A stretch of DNA of 64,000 bases from Flectonema sp. DT1601 (GCA_964019425.1 OZ025832.1:310001-374000), one strand, 5' to 3'; counted from the stretch's first letter, positions 12,490-25,394 are shown. Made by a program: numbers and translations. Notes: generated by a model not told the origin, from the letters alone.

Positions 12490-13200
12490 AAAGCCCCAAT
12501 TAATCGGTCCTTTCTTTTTCCTTCTTGTCAAGTGATCGCTCCACTCGTCGATCACCAAAACCGATTGTATTTATATCTGTTCTTTTCTCAACGATCGGCT
12601 ATACCGACCATTTTTTTTTTATAAATAATTGTTTTCTTCTTCTCGACGATCAGATCCAAGTGATCGACCTTTTTTTTTTTTTTTTTTCCTTTATTCCTTC
12701 CATCCCTCCCGCTCCCCTAATTTTAAATAAAAACAAGATCAGCTCAGCTTGATCGTTAATCTTTTTTTCTTTTTTTAATTTAAACTGATTGTATTTATAT
12801 CTGTTTATTTTTCTCGACGATCGGCTATACCGATCAACCTTTAAAATAATTTCTTCTTCTCGACGATCAGATCCAATTGATCAACCTTTTCTTTTTTTTT
12901 CCTCTATTCCTTCCATCCCTCCCGCTCCCCTATTTGTAATAAAAACAAGATCAGCTCAGCTTGATCGTTAATCTTTTTTTCTTTTTTTTTTAATTTAAAC
13001 TGATTGTATTTATATCTGTTTATTTTTCTCAACGATCGGCTATACCGATCAACCTTTAAAATAATTTCTTCTTCTCGACGATCAGATCCAATTGATCAAC
13101 CTTTTCTTTTTTTTTCCTCTATTCCTTCCATCCCTCCCGCTCCCCTATTTGTAATAAAAACAAGATCAGCTCAGCTTGATCGTTAATTTTTTTTTCTTTC
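12490..13200 (-). repeat. Diverged HPA units, three tandem copies
   Basis: Three tandem segments of roughly 210-240 bp start with AACTGATTGTATTTATATCT-like sequence and contain CGATCGGCTATACCGATC, CGACGATCAGATCCAA and AAGATCAGCTCAGCTTGATC hairpins. Two of them (12,780-12,975 and 12,995-13,190) are nearly identical. These correspond to the single diverged block at 11,620-11,820 in element 1, so the copy number differs between the two arms. Confidence 0.65.
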
Positions 13201-13515
13201 TTTTTTGTTGGTCCTAGTCAAGACCTTAAACTGACTAACCGGTCTTAATTTTAAATAAGTGTTAACCTAGTTTCTCTTTTCCTTTTCAATTTCCTTTTAA
13301 TACTCTCTATCTGGTCTGTTATGTCATATTTCTCATTTAATTTTATCATCCATTTTACTTTTCACTGTTTCCCATCTACATTTTATTTTCAAATAGTTAC
13401 GGTCTGTTAAAAAAAAAAAAAAAAAGTTTAAATAAGTTAAATTGAACATGTCAACTCAATTCCTCAATTCTTCCGTCATGGTCATGACATTCTTTTTCGT
13501 TTCTCTAATGCACAA

Positions 13516-13610
13516 GAGATACCATCACTCATGAGATACCAACGCACATACGAGATACCAGCACTCCAGAGATACCGACACGCTAGAGATACCAAGTCAC
13601 TTGAGATACC
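13516..13610 (-). promoter_or_regulatory. Iteron cluster of HPA element 2
   Basis: Six GAGATACC octamers, the reverse complement of the cluster at 11,218-11,312, with the same spacing pattern. Conserved in both arms. Confidence 0.6.
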
Positions 13611-13849
13611 TCCTTGTAAATTAATTCCCGGTATTTCAAATTTGAATCGATAGTGTCAACTCTGCTTGCTGCTCTTGTTAATGTGTTGTCTCCTGAAAGT
13701 GATCTTAACTCCTGTAAAAAGAAAAAAAAAAAGAAATCAAAAAAGAAGAATTTTCAAACGAAGTTATAACAACCCCTACCACCCATTATGATCAATTCCG
13801 CTTGTTTTTTTTTTTTTTTTTTAAAACAAAAAAAAAAATAAAAAATTAT

Positions 13850-15718
13850 AAAAGATTAAACAATGTTATCATTGTATTTTTATCGATCGACTATGTCGAT
13901 TACTTTCTATTTTCCGTCCTGGTCAAGACGCTAAACTGATTGTTTTTTTTTTTTTTTTCAAAATTAATAAAAAAGAATATAAAAAAAAAAATAAAAAAAA
14001 GAATAAACAATGTTATCATTGTTTTTTTATCGTTCGACTTTGTCGACTAATTTCTATTTTCCGTTTTTTTTCTTAAAAAATAAATAAAAAGAATTTAAAA
14101 AAAAAAAAAAAAAAAAAGAATAAACAATGTTATCATTGTTTTTTTATCGATCGACTATGTCGATTACTTTCTATTTTCCGTCCTGGTCAAGACGCTAAAC
14201 TGATTGTTTTTTTTTTTTTTCAAAATTAATAAAAAAGAATAAAAAAAAAAAAATAAAAAAAAGAATAAACAATGTTATCATTGTTTTCTTATCGTTCGAC
14301 TTTGTCGACTAATTTCTATTTTCCGTTTTTTTTCTTAAAAAATAAATAAAAAGAATTTAAAAAAAAAAAAAAAAAAAAAGAATAAACAATGTTATCATTG
14401 TTTTTTTATCGATCGACTTTGTCGACTAATTTCTATTTTCCGTTTTTTTTTTCTTAAAAAATAAATAAAAAGAATTTAAAAAAAAAAAAAAAAAAAAAGA
14501 ATAAACAATGTTATCATTGTTTTTTTATCGATCGACTTTGTCGACTAATTTCTATTTTCCGTCCTGGTCAAGACGCTAAACTGATTGTTTTTTCTAAATA
14601 AATAAAAAGAATAAAAAAAAAAAAAAAAAAAAGATTAAACAATGTTATCATTGTTTTTTTTTATCGATCGACTATGTCGATTACTTTCTATTTTCCGTCC
14701 TGGTCAAGACGCTAAACTGATTGTTTTTTCTTTAAAAAATAAATAAAAAGAATAAAAAAAAAAAAAAAAAAAAAAAAAAGAATAAACAATGTTATCATTG
14801 TTTTGTTATCGATCGACTTTGTCGACTAATTTCTATTTTCCGTCCTGGTCAAGACGCTAAACTGATTGTTTTTTCTAAATAAATAAAAAGAATAAAAAAA
14901 AAAAAAAAAAAAAGATTAAACAATGTTATCATTGTTTTTTTTTATCGATCGACTATGTCGATTACTTTCTATTTTCCGTCCTGGTCAAGACGCTAAACTG
15001 ATTGTTTTTTCTTTAAAAAATAAATAAAAAGAATAAAAAAAAAAAAAAACAAAAAAAAAAGAATAAACAATGTTATCATTGTTTTTTTATCGATCGACTA
15101 TGTCGATCACTTTCTATTTCCCGTCCTGGTCAGGACGCTAAACTGATTGTTTTTTCTTTAAAAATAAATAAAAAGAATAAAAAAAAAAAAAAAAGGAATA
15201 AACAATGTTATCATTGTTTTTATTTTATCGATCGACTATGTCGATTACTTTCTATTTTCCGTCCTGGTCAAGACGCTAAACTGATTGTTTTTTCTTTAAA
15301 AAATAAAAAGAAGGATTTAAAAAAAAAAAAAAAAAAAAAAAAAGAATAAACAATGTTATCATTGTTTTTTTATCGATCGACTATGTCGATCACTTTCTAT
15401 TTTCCGTCCTGGTCAAGACGCAAAACTGATTGTTTTTTTTCAAAATTAATAAAAAAGAATACAAAAAAAAATAAAAAAAAAAGAATAAACAATGTTATCA
15501 TTGTTTTTTTTTATCGTTCGACGTTGTTGACTAATTTCTATTTTCCATTTTTTTTTTTTCTTTTTAAAAAATAAATAAAAAGATTTAAAAAAAAAAGAAA
15601 AAAGAATAAACAATGTTATCATTGTTTTTTTTTATCGATCGACTATGTCGATTACTTTCTATTTTCCGTCCTGGTCAAGACGCTAAACTGATTGTTTTTT
15701 CTTTAAAAAGAAAAAAAG

Positions 15719-15755
<37 letters not shown>

Positions 15756-16383
15756 ATAAACAATGTTATCATTGTTTTTTTTTATCGATCGACTATGTCG
15801 ATCACTTTCTATTTTCCGTCCTGGTCAAGACGCTAAACTGATTGTTTTTTTTTTCAAAATTAATAAAAAAGAATATAAAAAAAAAAATAAAAAAAAAAAG
15901 AATAAACAATGTTATCATTGTTTTTTTTTTATCGTTCGACTTTGTTGACTAATTTCTATTTTCCGTTTTTTTTCTTTTTAAAATAAAAAGAATTTAAAAA
16001 AAAAAAAAAAAAGAGTAAACAATGTTATCATTGTTTTTTTTTATCGATCGACTATGTCGATTACTTTCTATTTTCCGTCCTGGTCAAGACGCTAAACTGA
16101 TTGTTTTTTTCAAAATTAATAAAAAAGAATATAAAAAAAAAACAAAAAAAAAAAGAATAAACAATGTTATCATTGTTTTTTTTTATCGTTCGACTTTGTC
16201 GACTAATTTTTATTTTCCGTTTTTTTTTCTTTAAAAATAAATAAAAAGAATTTAAAAAAAAAAAAAAAAAAAAGAATAAACAATGTTATCATTGTTTTTT
16301 TATCGATCGACTATGTCGATCACTTTCTATTTTCCGTCCTGGTCAAGACGCTAAACTGATTGTTTCCTTTTTTTAAATAATAA

Positions 16384-16400
<17 letters not shown>
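13850..16400 (-). repeat. HPA array 2: about 19 hairpin units
   Basis: About 19 units in reverse orientation, each starting AAACAATGTTATCATTGTTT, followed by ATCGATCGACTATGTCGAT, CCGTCCTGGTCAAGACG and an A tract. On this strand each unit ends in an A tract and so looks like a very short poly(A)-tailed retroposon repeated in tandem. Units with and without the CTGGTCAAG hairpin alternate. Confidence 0.85.
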
Positions 16401-16418
<18 letters not shown>

Positions 16419-16494
16419 ATCTCCCTGCTATCCTCATATCCCCACAATAATATTACTAGAGATACCCCTTCCAGGCTCGCGTTGCTCGCACACA

Positions 16495-16650
16495 ACTTCT
16501 TTTTTTTAAGCTTTCTGAACAAACATTATTTTTACAACCAAGTCTTTGCGGGTTTGCGGGTTATTGCAGTGGCAGGGGGTCGAACCAGCGATCACCCAGC
16601 CCCAGGGCGAGGGTTATACCACTACCCCTGGGATATTGCAACTTTTTATT
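16495..16650 (-). repeat. tRNA-derived SINE-like segment
   Basis: On the minus strand the sequence reads AGGGGTAGTGGTATAACCC (A-box-like) and, about 30 bases later, GCTGGTTCGACCCCC (B-box consensus GGTTCGANNCC). The implied cloverleaf pairs badly in the T stem, so it is a decayed tRNA-like promoter rather than a tRNA gene. Confidence 0.5.
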
Positions 16651-16726
16651 ATTATTTTTTTTTTTTTTTTTTTTTTTTTATTATTATTACTTTTCTGCAA
16701 TTTTTATTTATAAATAAGTTTTCGAA

Positions 16727-16985
16727 AAGGTGGGAAGTAACAGGCTGGGAGCTTTTGGCTCCTGCCCTATTCCCGATGTAAACTTTCTTTTTTTTTTTTT
16801 AACAGGCCCAAAGGGCGACAATGAAAGATGCTGACCAAGGAATAATATTCAAATGAATTTTCGTTTCAAAGAAACGAACAGGATTAAGGGAGAGGCAGAA
16901 AAAAAAAAAAAAATAATATGAAGAGGAAATAATCAAACATGAAAAAAAAAAATAAAATAAAAATAAATAAACGTTATATATAAGC
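16727..16985 (+). repeat. HPA head variant
   Basis: A plus-oriented head copy (GGTGGGAAGTAACAGGCTGG...) including GGAGC-TTTTG-GCTCC, GCCC-AAA-GGGC and the GTTTC-AAA-GAAAC hairpin. It is shorter and more diverged than the others and carries AAGATGC in place of ATGGTTGC. Confidence 0.7.
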
Positions 16986-17503
16986 AATTTCTTTTTTTTT
17001 TCGCAATTTTTTATTTATTTATTACTTTTCTGTCCCAACGGGACGACAAATGAAAAATGTCCTCCCTTAGCTGAAAATGCTGTTATCAAGTCCTTTGTTT
17101 TTGTTTTTCTGAAAGATACCTGTAGTTGTTGTTATAATATTATACCTTTTCATTTTCTCTTTCCTTTTCTGGTCTTTTTTTTTTTTTTTTTTCCTTTTTC
17201 ATACAACGTTTTTTATTTATATTTTATTTTTTTTTTTTTTTTTTCATGTTTGATTATTTCCTCTTCATATTTTTTTTCTATTCTTTCTTTTTTTTTTTTT
17301 TTTTTTTTTCTCTACCTCTCTCTTAATTCTGTTCGTTTCTTTGAAACGAAAATTCATTTGAATATTATTCCTTGGTCAGCAACCATCATTGTCGCCCTTT
17401 GGGCCTGTTAAAAAATAAAAAAAAATAAAAAGAAAGTTTACATCGGGAATAGGGCAGGAGCCAAAAGCTCCCAGTCCGTTACTTCCCACTCTATCGAAAT
17501 TCA

Positions 17504-20500
17504 GTCTGGTCTTAGAGAGGACGAGACATGGCACACTTCAAGAGGAACAATTAGGCGGTTATCACCGACATCGTCGAGGATGACCCAATCATTCGCTAGT
17601 GAAAGTTCGCCTGTCTCTTTAGAAATTCTTTCTAGGGGTTTATTTTCCCCTGTTTTTAAAAAAGTTTGAGAGGGAGGCGGGAGGTTTTCTTTTCTTTTGT
17701 TGGCTTTTATTATCAACTCTTCCAAGAAGATAACAATGCGTTTTAGAACGCTGTCGTGACGCCACGTGAACCTCCCTTGTGTTAAAGAGACAGGACAGCC
17801 TGTTAAGACATGCCTGAGGGTAGGATTCACTTTGCCACACAAAACACAATTTTGGTCCACATTGGTGATGTTCCACCTCTTTAAATTATCTTGTGAGGGG
17901 AGGGTGTTTGTAACCGCTTTCAGTTGAAATGAGATATAGGCAGGATTTCCCTCCCTAAGTACCTTATTCCAGGTGAAGTCGTTTATCATACATTTAGACC
18001 ACTCCTTCCATTGACCTTGGACTTGTAATTTATTCAAAGAGTTCAGTAGTTCATCTGTGGCTTCCACTTCAAAACGCTTAAGGAGATCGGGGCGAGTAGT
18101 ACGTAGATCGCGCAATCGGTGACCAAGACCAGCTGATTGCTTCGCAAGAGAACGGTAAGAAAAAAACTTAATAAGGCGCTCCCACTCAGCAGAAGCTGAA
18201 AACTTTTTCGACCAGTTGGACGATTTCTCCATAATAACATTGTAGACACCGTGCATGTCAGAGTCCTGTGAGGATCTGAGGATGTCTAGTTTAATTGATT
18301 GCGCTTGTTTATATAGCGTCTCAACTCTTTTGTGTCTGAGACCAACAGTGTTCTTTGAACCGGTAAAAAGGATGACTGTGTTCGCAGAGCGGACAAATCC
18401 CCACCATTTCTTCAAAAAAGGTTTAATAATTTTGTCCATTTTTTTGGCAAAAGGGAGAGATAAGTCATGGATCATTAAACTCCATGTTAACCTTGACAAT
18501 AACAAGTGTTGGACAGACCAAGCCTTCTGAGACCCATATAGTGGCATGGCGTCGACTTTTTTTAAAAAATTCCTGGTAAAAGTGGTCAGGCGCTCTCGCA
18601 ATTTCTGTTCTTTGGCGTTCGGCTCAAACCAACGCCCGAGGTATTTGAACTCTCCAGCTTCCTGGAGATTCGTAATCGGAACATTGTTAATCTTCAGGTC
18701 CGGGTTAGCTGGTTTCCCTTGTACAAAGCTGTGGGCAATGCATTTCTGGGGTTTCGCTTTCATACCACGAGACCAGGAAAGAAACTGTTCGAGCGACTTG
18801 ATTAGCAATTTTGCCCCCGCCTTTGATGACGTGGTAAGTTGTAAATCATCAGCAAAAGCTGCAACTAATAGTTGGAGGGATTTATTGTTAAACTCGTAGG
18901 CTTCCTGTTGATGAACTGCTAAGGAAAAGAGCAGTAGTTGGAATACCAAATTAAAAAGGGTTGGGGAGGAAACGCAGCCTTGAAAGACACCAACTTCAAA
19001 AGGGATAGTGGGCGTCAGGCCTTCTCCAACTCTGATTTGGACGCGCATGGAGGAATAATACCTTTTATAGAAACCGATTATTCTTTCGTGAATTCCGAAA
19101 TATTTTAAAGCAAAGAAAATTAATTGATGTTTGACTGAGCCGAAAGCATCTGCCAAATCCACCCAGACAATTGTTAGGTTTTTCCGGAGAGCTTTCACTT
19201 CTTTAAAAATCTCTGAGGTGATCGTGGCATGTTCGATACACCCAGAGACACCTTTCCTAAAGCCTTTTTGAAAATTAAATTTAGAAAGAGTGTGGCTTGC
19301 GACGGCTTCCTGAATAACCGTATTAAAAATTTTCCCGTCGCAGTTGCCCACAGCTATCGGTCTCGTTTTCGAGATGTCTTTCCCATCGGAGTTGGGCTTT
19401 GGGAGCATTGTTACAAATGCTAAGCCCCAACTATCCGGATAGGCCTTGAGTTCGAAAATTCTCTTTAATACCTTGTAAAGTGCTTCCATAAAAGTTGGGA
19501 CCTTTTTCCATACAACATAAGGTATGCAATTGGGACCAGGGGCACATTTGTTTTTTTTCTTTGATAAGAGAATACCAAACTGTTCGAAGCTCGGGAACTG
19601 GATATCATCCATTGTCTTGTAGTCAGACTTAGGTAAAAAAGAGGGATGGGTGAAATCAGTTTTTTTTTTTTCATTGTCACAATAATTGTTTTTAAAATGT
19701 TCAATTATTTTTTCCTCTGGAATATCAAGGGAGGGGGGTTGAGGATCTTCTTTTTGGAGTTCTTCTTTTATGGCAGTAAACGGATTTTGACGAAATTTAT
19801 CTTGTAATTTTTTGAATAAATTTTTCTTTTCTAAATTCCGATACATTCGGAAAATCCTTTTCATTCTCGTTCTTGCCTCTTTCCATTTGACAGTGTTCTC
19901 TATAGAAGGCCCAGATTTGCGGAGCTCCTGTCTTAGCTGTTTCATTTCCAGACGACATTCAAGTTTTTCTTGGTCGAGGATGACCTCTTCCCTTGATTTC
20001 TGTTTGCGGGGTAAATTCCGCTTTGTTTCTTCAAAGAAACCGCTACATATTTGATAAACCGTTTTGAGTAGTTTATCAAGTTGGTCGGCAGGTTTTGAAG
20101 AGTTTTCTGTTTCGACGGTGAAAGTTTGAAGTTTTTCTGCAGCAGAAACGTCGATGTCCTTCCATTCAGTTCCAAAAGATCGGAATTTGAGACGAGACGG
20201 GTGTAACGGGGTAAAAGTGGGTGTTGTAGAGTTATAAGGAACGAAAGCTGTTTGTGAAGTTTTAAAATCTACAGATTCTCCTACAAAGGGAGGTTCCAGG
20301 TCTGAATTATTCCCTGTGAGGGGAGACAGAGGTGTACCTTTACATGTACCGTTAACACAGTGTTTCGCTCTCGTAGCGATACTTTTGAAAAGCTTACCAC
20401 ATTCTGGACAAGGTAAGTGGTAACAATCTTTAACTTGGGAGTGGGTAGATGGGGGAAAACGTGACTTATAGTCCTTAAATTCCTTACTAAACTTACAGTT

Positions 20501-20752
20501 ACGTCTAAAATGCGCAACTGGACCTTTGAGGTATGTCTCAAAACATAAAGGACATTTGGCTACTAAAGTTTTATCCCCATCCAGAGCCGATCTCGAAATA
20601 GCCTCTTGCAAAGCCTCGGGGGCTGGGTTGGCTGAGAGATGGTTGCCAGTATCTTTATGACACCGCCGGCCCGGTGTTTCTTTTTTTTTTTTGTTGTGAA
20701 GTAGCAATAATAAAAAAAAAAAAAAATAGAAAAGAGAATGGCTCAGAAACAA
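17504..20752 (-). CDS. LINE-A copy 1, 5' part: zinc fingers and reverse transcriptase
   Basis: Open frame of just over 1,000 residues. The N-terminal part has two Cys/His clusters, CPLCFETYLKGPVAHFRRNC and CPECGKLFKSIATRAKHC, of the kind R2/NeSL elements use to bind DNA. A basic, helical linker follows. RT motifs: KCAPGPNCIPYVVWK, KTRPIAVGN, QKGFRKGVSGCIEH, WVDLADAFGS, GVFQGCVSSPT and FADDLQL; then the CCHC knuckle and GRFTWRHDSVL. The frame stops being LINE-A after the RPD of the endonuclease, where the HPA head begins. The first 40 or so residues (FYFFFFLLLLL...) translate A/T tracts and are unlikely to be real; no other methionine precedes the first finger, so the copy is probably slightly 5'-truncated or starts upstream in another way. 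It differs from copy 2 at very few residues. Confidence 0.85.
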
Positions 20753-21056
20753 TATCGATGAGTTAAGATCTTTTTTTTTAAACTATTCCTTTTTTTTTAA
20801 TTTCGGGCAGCTAACCCTAGAGTTTTTTTTTGGTAAATACTGTTTAAAGGAAAACGAGCTACGCTCTAAAACAGAAAAATCGGAGTAACTACTTGTTTAT
20901 AATATATATTTTGATAAATAATGTGGTTGGCAAATGAATACCGAAGAGGCAACTTGAGAAAAGCAATTGGATGAGAAGAAACATTGGGTCTTATAAAGCA
21001 AAGGAGATAGAGGGGCCTAAAAAGACCGCAGAGTGGATAGCTCCACAAAAGGCTGA
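20753..21056. other. Spacer upstream of LINE-A copy 1
   Basis: About 300 bp between the LINE-A 5' end and HPA element 3. It is AT-rich with no credible ORF. It may include LINE-A 5' UTR or pre-insertion DNA; no repeat of it was seen elsewhere in the window. Confidence 0.4.
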
Positions 21057-24000
21057 ATTTCGATAAAGTGGGAAGTAACGGACTGGGAGCTTTTGGCTCC
21101 TGCCCTATTCCCGATGTAAACTTTCTTTTTATTTTTTATTTTTTTTAACAGGCCCAAAGGGCGACAATGATGGTTGCTGACCAAGGAATAATATTCAAAT
21201 GAATTTTCGTTTCAAAGAAACGAACAGAATTGAGAGAGAGGCAGAGAAAAAAAAAAAAAAAAAAAAAAAAAAATAGAAAAAAAAATATGAAGAGGAAATA
21301 ATCAAACATGAAAAAAAAAAAAAAAAAAAAAATATAAATAAAAAACGTTGTATGAAAAAGGAAAAAAAGAAAAAAAAAGACCAGAAAAGGAAAGAGAAAA
21401 TGAAAAGGTATAATATTATTGTGGGGATATGAGGATAGCAGGGAGATGCTCTTTTTTTTTTTTTTTTTTTTTTTTTATTTATTATTTAAAAAAAGGAAAC
21501 AATCAGTTTAGCGTCTCGATCAGGACGGAAAATAGAAATTAATCGACATAGTCGATCGATAGAAAAAAAACAATGATAACATTGTTTATTCTTGGTAGTG
21601 TTACCTCAGTTTGCGACTCTCGTATCTGTGTTGTGTTAACTCATGTAAGTGATCTTAACTCCTGTTAAAAAATAAATAAAAAGAATTTAAAATAAAAAAA
21701 AAGAATAAACAATGTTATCATTGTTTTTTTTATCGTTCGACTTTGTCGACTAATTTCTATTTTCAGTTTTTTTCTTTAAAAAATAAATAAAAAGAATTTA
21801 AAATAAAAAAAAAGAATAAACAATGTTATCATTGTTTTTTTTATCGATCGACTATGTCGATTACTTTCTATTTTCCGTCCTGGTCAAGACGCTAAACTGA
21901 TTGTTTTTTTTTTTTCAAAACTAATAAAAAAGAATAAAAAAAAAAATAAAAAAAAGAATAAACAATGTTATCATTGTTTTTTTTTTATCGTTCGACTTTG
22001 TCGACTAATTTCTATTTTCCGTTTTTTTTTCTTTAAAAAATAAATAAAAAGAATTTAAAATAAAAAAAAAGAATAAACAATGTTATCATTGTTTTTTTTA
22101 TCGATCGACTATGTCGATTACTTTCTATTTTCCGTCCTGGTCAAGACGCTAAACTGATTGTTTTTTTTTTTAATAAATAAAAAGAAATAAAAAAAAAAAA
22201 AAAAAAAAAGAATAAACAATGTTATCATTGTTTTTTTATCGTTCGACTTTGTCGACTAATTTCTATTTTCCGTTTCTTTTCTTTAAAAAATAAATAAAAA
22301 GAATTTAAAATAAAAAAAAAGAATAAACAATGTTATCATTGTTTTTTTATCGATCGACTATGTCGATTACTTTCTATTTACCGTCCTGGTCAAGACGCTA
22401 AACTGATTGTTTTTTTTTTTTCAAAATTAATAAAAAAGAATATAAAAATAAAATAAAAAAAAAAGAATAAACAATGTTATCATTGTTTTTTTTTATCGTT
22501 CGACTTTGTCGACTAATTTCTATTTTCCGTTTTTTTTTCTTTAAAAAATAAATAAAAAGAATTTAAAATAATAAAAAGAATAAACAATGTTATCATTGTT
22601 TTTTTATCGTTCGACTTTGTCGACTAATTTCTATTTTCCGTTTCTTTTCTTTAAAAAATAAATAAAAAGAATTTAAAATAAAAAAAAAAGATTAAACAAT
22701 GTTATCATTGTTTTTTTTATCGATCGACTATGTCGATCACTTTCTATTTTCCGTCCTGGTCAAGACGCTAAACTGATTGTTTTTTTTTTAATAAATAAAA
22801 AGAAATAAAAAAAAAAAAAAAAAAGAATAACCAATGTTATCATTGTTTTTTTATCGTTCGACTTTGTCGACTAATTTCTATTTTCCGTTTCTTTTCTTTA
22901 AAAAATAAATAAAAAGAATTTAAAATAAAAAAAAAGAATAAACAATGTTATCATTGTTTTTTTTATCGTTCGACTTTGTCGACTAATTTCTATTTTCCGT
23001 TTCTTTTCTTTAAAAAATAAATAAAAAGAATTTAAAATAAAAAAAAAGAATAAACAATGTTATCATTGTTTTTTTATCGATCGACTATGTCGATCACTTT
23101 CTATTTTCCGTCCTGGTCAAGACGCTAAACTGATTGTTTTTTTTTTCGAAATTAATAAAAAAGAATATAAAAAAATTAAAAAAAAAGAATAAACAATGTT
23201 ATCATTGTTTTTTTATCGTTCGACTTTGTCGACTAATTTCTATTTTCCGTTTCTTTTCTTTAAAAAATAAATAAAAAGAATTTAAAATAAAAAAAAAGAA
23301 TAAACAATGTTATCATTGTTTTTTTATCGATCGACTATGTCGATCACTTTCTATTTTCCGTCCTGGTCTAGACGCTAAACTGATTGTTTTTTTTTTTCGG
23401 AATTAATAAAAAAGAATATAAAAAAATTAAAAAAAAAGAATAAACAATGTTATCATTGTTTTTTTATCGTTCGACTTTGTCGACTAATTTCTATTTTCCG
23501 TTTTTTTCTTTAAAAATAAATAAAAAGAATTTAAAATAAAAAAAAAGAATAAACAATGTTATCATTGTTTTTTTTATCGATCGACTATGTCGATTACTTT
23601 CTATTTTCCGTCCTGGTCAAGACGCTAAACTGATTGTTTTTTTTTTTCAAAATTAATAAAAAAGAATATAAAAAAAAAAATAAAAAAAAGAATAAACAAT
23701 GTTATCATTGTTTTTTTTATCGTTCGACTTTGTCGACTAATTTCTATTTTCCGTTTTTTTTTCTTTAAAAATAAAAAAAAAAGAATAAACAATGTTATCA
23801 TTGTTTTTTTATCGATCGACTATGTCGATCACTTTCTATTTTCCGTCCTGGTCAAGACGCTAAACTGATTGTTTTTTTTTTTCAAAATTAATAAAAAGAA
23901 TATAAAAAAAATAAAAAAAAAAAGAATAAACAATGTTATCATTGTTTTTTTTTTTTATCGTTCGACTTTGTTGACTAATTTCTATTTTCCGTTTTTTTTC

Positions 24001-25363
24001 TTTTTAAGAAATAAATAAAAAGAATTTAAAAAAAAAAAAAAAGAATAAACAATGTTATCATTGTTTTTTTTATCGATCGACTATGTCGATTACTTTCTAT
24101 TTTCCGTCCTGGTCAAGACGCTAAACTGATTGTTTTTTTTTTTTCAAAATTAATAAAAAAGAATAGAAAAAAAAAAAAAAATAAAAAAATAGAATAAACA
24201 ATGTTATCATTGTTTTTTTTTATCGTTCGACTTTGTTGACTATTTTCTATTTTCCATTTTTTTTTTTTTTTAAAAAATAAATAAAAAGAATTTAAAAAAA
24301 AAAAAAAAAAAAAAAAGAATAAACAATATTATCATTGTTTTTTTTTTTATCGATCGACTATGTCGATCACTTTCTATTTTCCGTCCTGGTCAAGACGCTA
24401 AACTGATTGTTTTTTTTTTTTTTTCAAAATTAATAAAAAAGAATATAAAAAAAATACAAAAAAAAGAATAAACAATGTTATCATTGTTTTTTTTTATCGT
24501 TCGACTTTGTCGACTAATTTCTATTTTCCGTTTTTTTTCTTTAAAAAATAAATAAAAAGAATTTAAAATAATAAAAAGAATAAACAATGTTATCATTGTT
24601 TTCTTATCGATCGACTATGTCGATCGCTTTCTATTTTCCGTCCTGGTCAAGACGCTAAACTGATTGTTTTTTTTTTTTTCAAAATTAATTAAAAAAAAAA
24701 AAATATAAAAAAAATAAAAAAAAAAAGAATAAACAATGTTATCATTGTTTTTTTATCGTTCGACTTTGTCGACTAATTTCTATTTTCCGTTTTTTTTTCT
24801 TTAAAAAATAAATAAAAAAAAATTAAAAAAAAAAAGATTAAACAATGTTATCATTGTTTTTTTATCGATCGACTATGTCGATTACTTTCTATTTTCCGTC
24901 CTGGTCAAGACGCTAAACTGATTGTTTTTTTTTTTCAAAATTAATAAAAAAAGAATATAAAAAAAAAAAAAAAAAAAAAAAAGAATAAACAATGTTATCA
25001 TTGTTTTTTTTTTTTTTTTTATCGTTCGACTTTGTCGACTAATTTTTATTTTCCGTTTTTTTTTCTTTAAAAAATAAATAATAAGAATTTAAAAAAAAAA
25101 AAAAAAAAGAATAAACAATGTTATCATTGTTTTTTTATCGATCGACTATGTCGATCACTTTCTATTTTCCGTCCTGGTCAAGACGCTAAACTGATTGTTT
25201 TTTCTTTAAAATAATTAAAAGGATTTAAAAAAAAAAAAAAAAAAAAAAAATGAATAAACAATGTTATCATTGTTTTTCTATCGATCGACTATGTCGATTA
25301 ATTTCTATTTTCCGTCCCGATCGAGACGCTAAACTGATTGTTTCCTTTTTTTAAATAATAAAT

Positions 25364-25394
<31 letters not shown>

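Larger units (their letters stand above)
16456..17133. mobile_element. 678-bp insertion with 9-bp target duplication inside HPA head
   Basis: The head sequence ...CCCACAATAATATTATACCTTTTC is split here. ATAATATTA is present at 16,447-16,455 and again at 17,134-17,142, a perfect 9-bp duplication. The insert contains a tRNA-like segment and a plus-oriented HPA head variant. It starts CTAGAGATACCCC and ends GAAAGATACCTGTAG..., with no obvious terminal inverted repeat. A 9-bp duplication is typical of Mutator-like and some other elements, but no transposase is visible. Confidence 0.6.
12470..17503 (-). mobile_element. HPA element 2, reverse orientation
   Basis: Reverse-oriented counterpart of HPA element 1. 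Reading the minus strand from 17,503: head (to about 17,140), an inserted 678-bp sequence, array (about 16,430-13,850), core with iterons (13,830-13,200) and three diverged units (to about 12,490) ending near CATG and a T tract. Its head directly abuts the RPD codon of LINE-A copy 1 at 17,504. With element 1 it forms a large, imperfect inverted repeat whose centre is near 12.45 kb. Confidence 0.7.

Noticed and set aside
6943-16234. Many short ORFs rich in Phe, Lys and Asn within the hairpin arrays
   Set aside because: They translate A and T tracts and shift frame from unit to unit; no conserved protein.
6129-17503. The large inverted repeat as a pure sequencing-chimera artefact
   Set aside because: The arms differ in unit number, nested heads and a private insertion with its own target duplication. 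An assembly problem in the homopolymer tracts still cannot be excluded.
6590-25340. Arrays as CRISPR
   Set aside because: Eukaryotic context, units vary in length through homopolymer tracts, and there are no unique spacers or cas genes.
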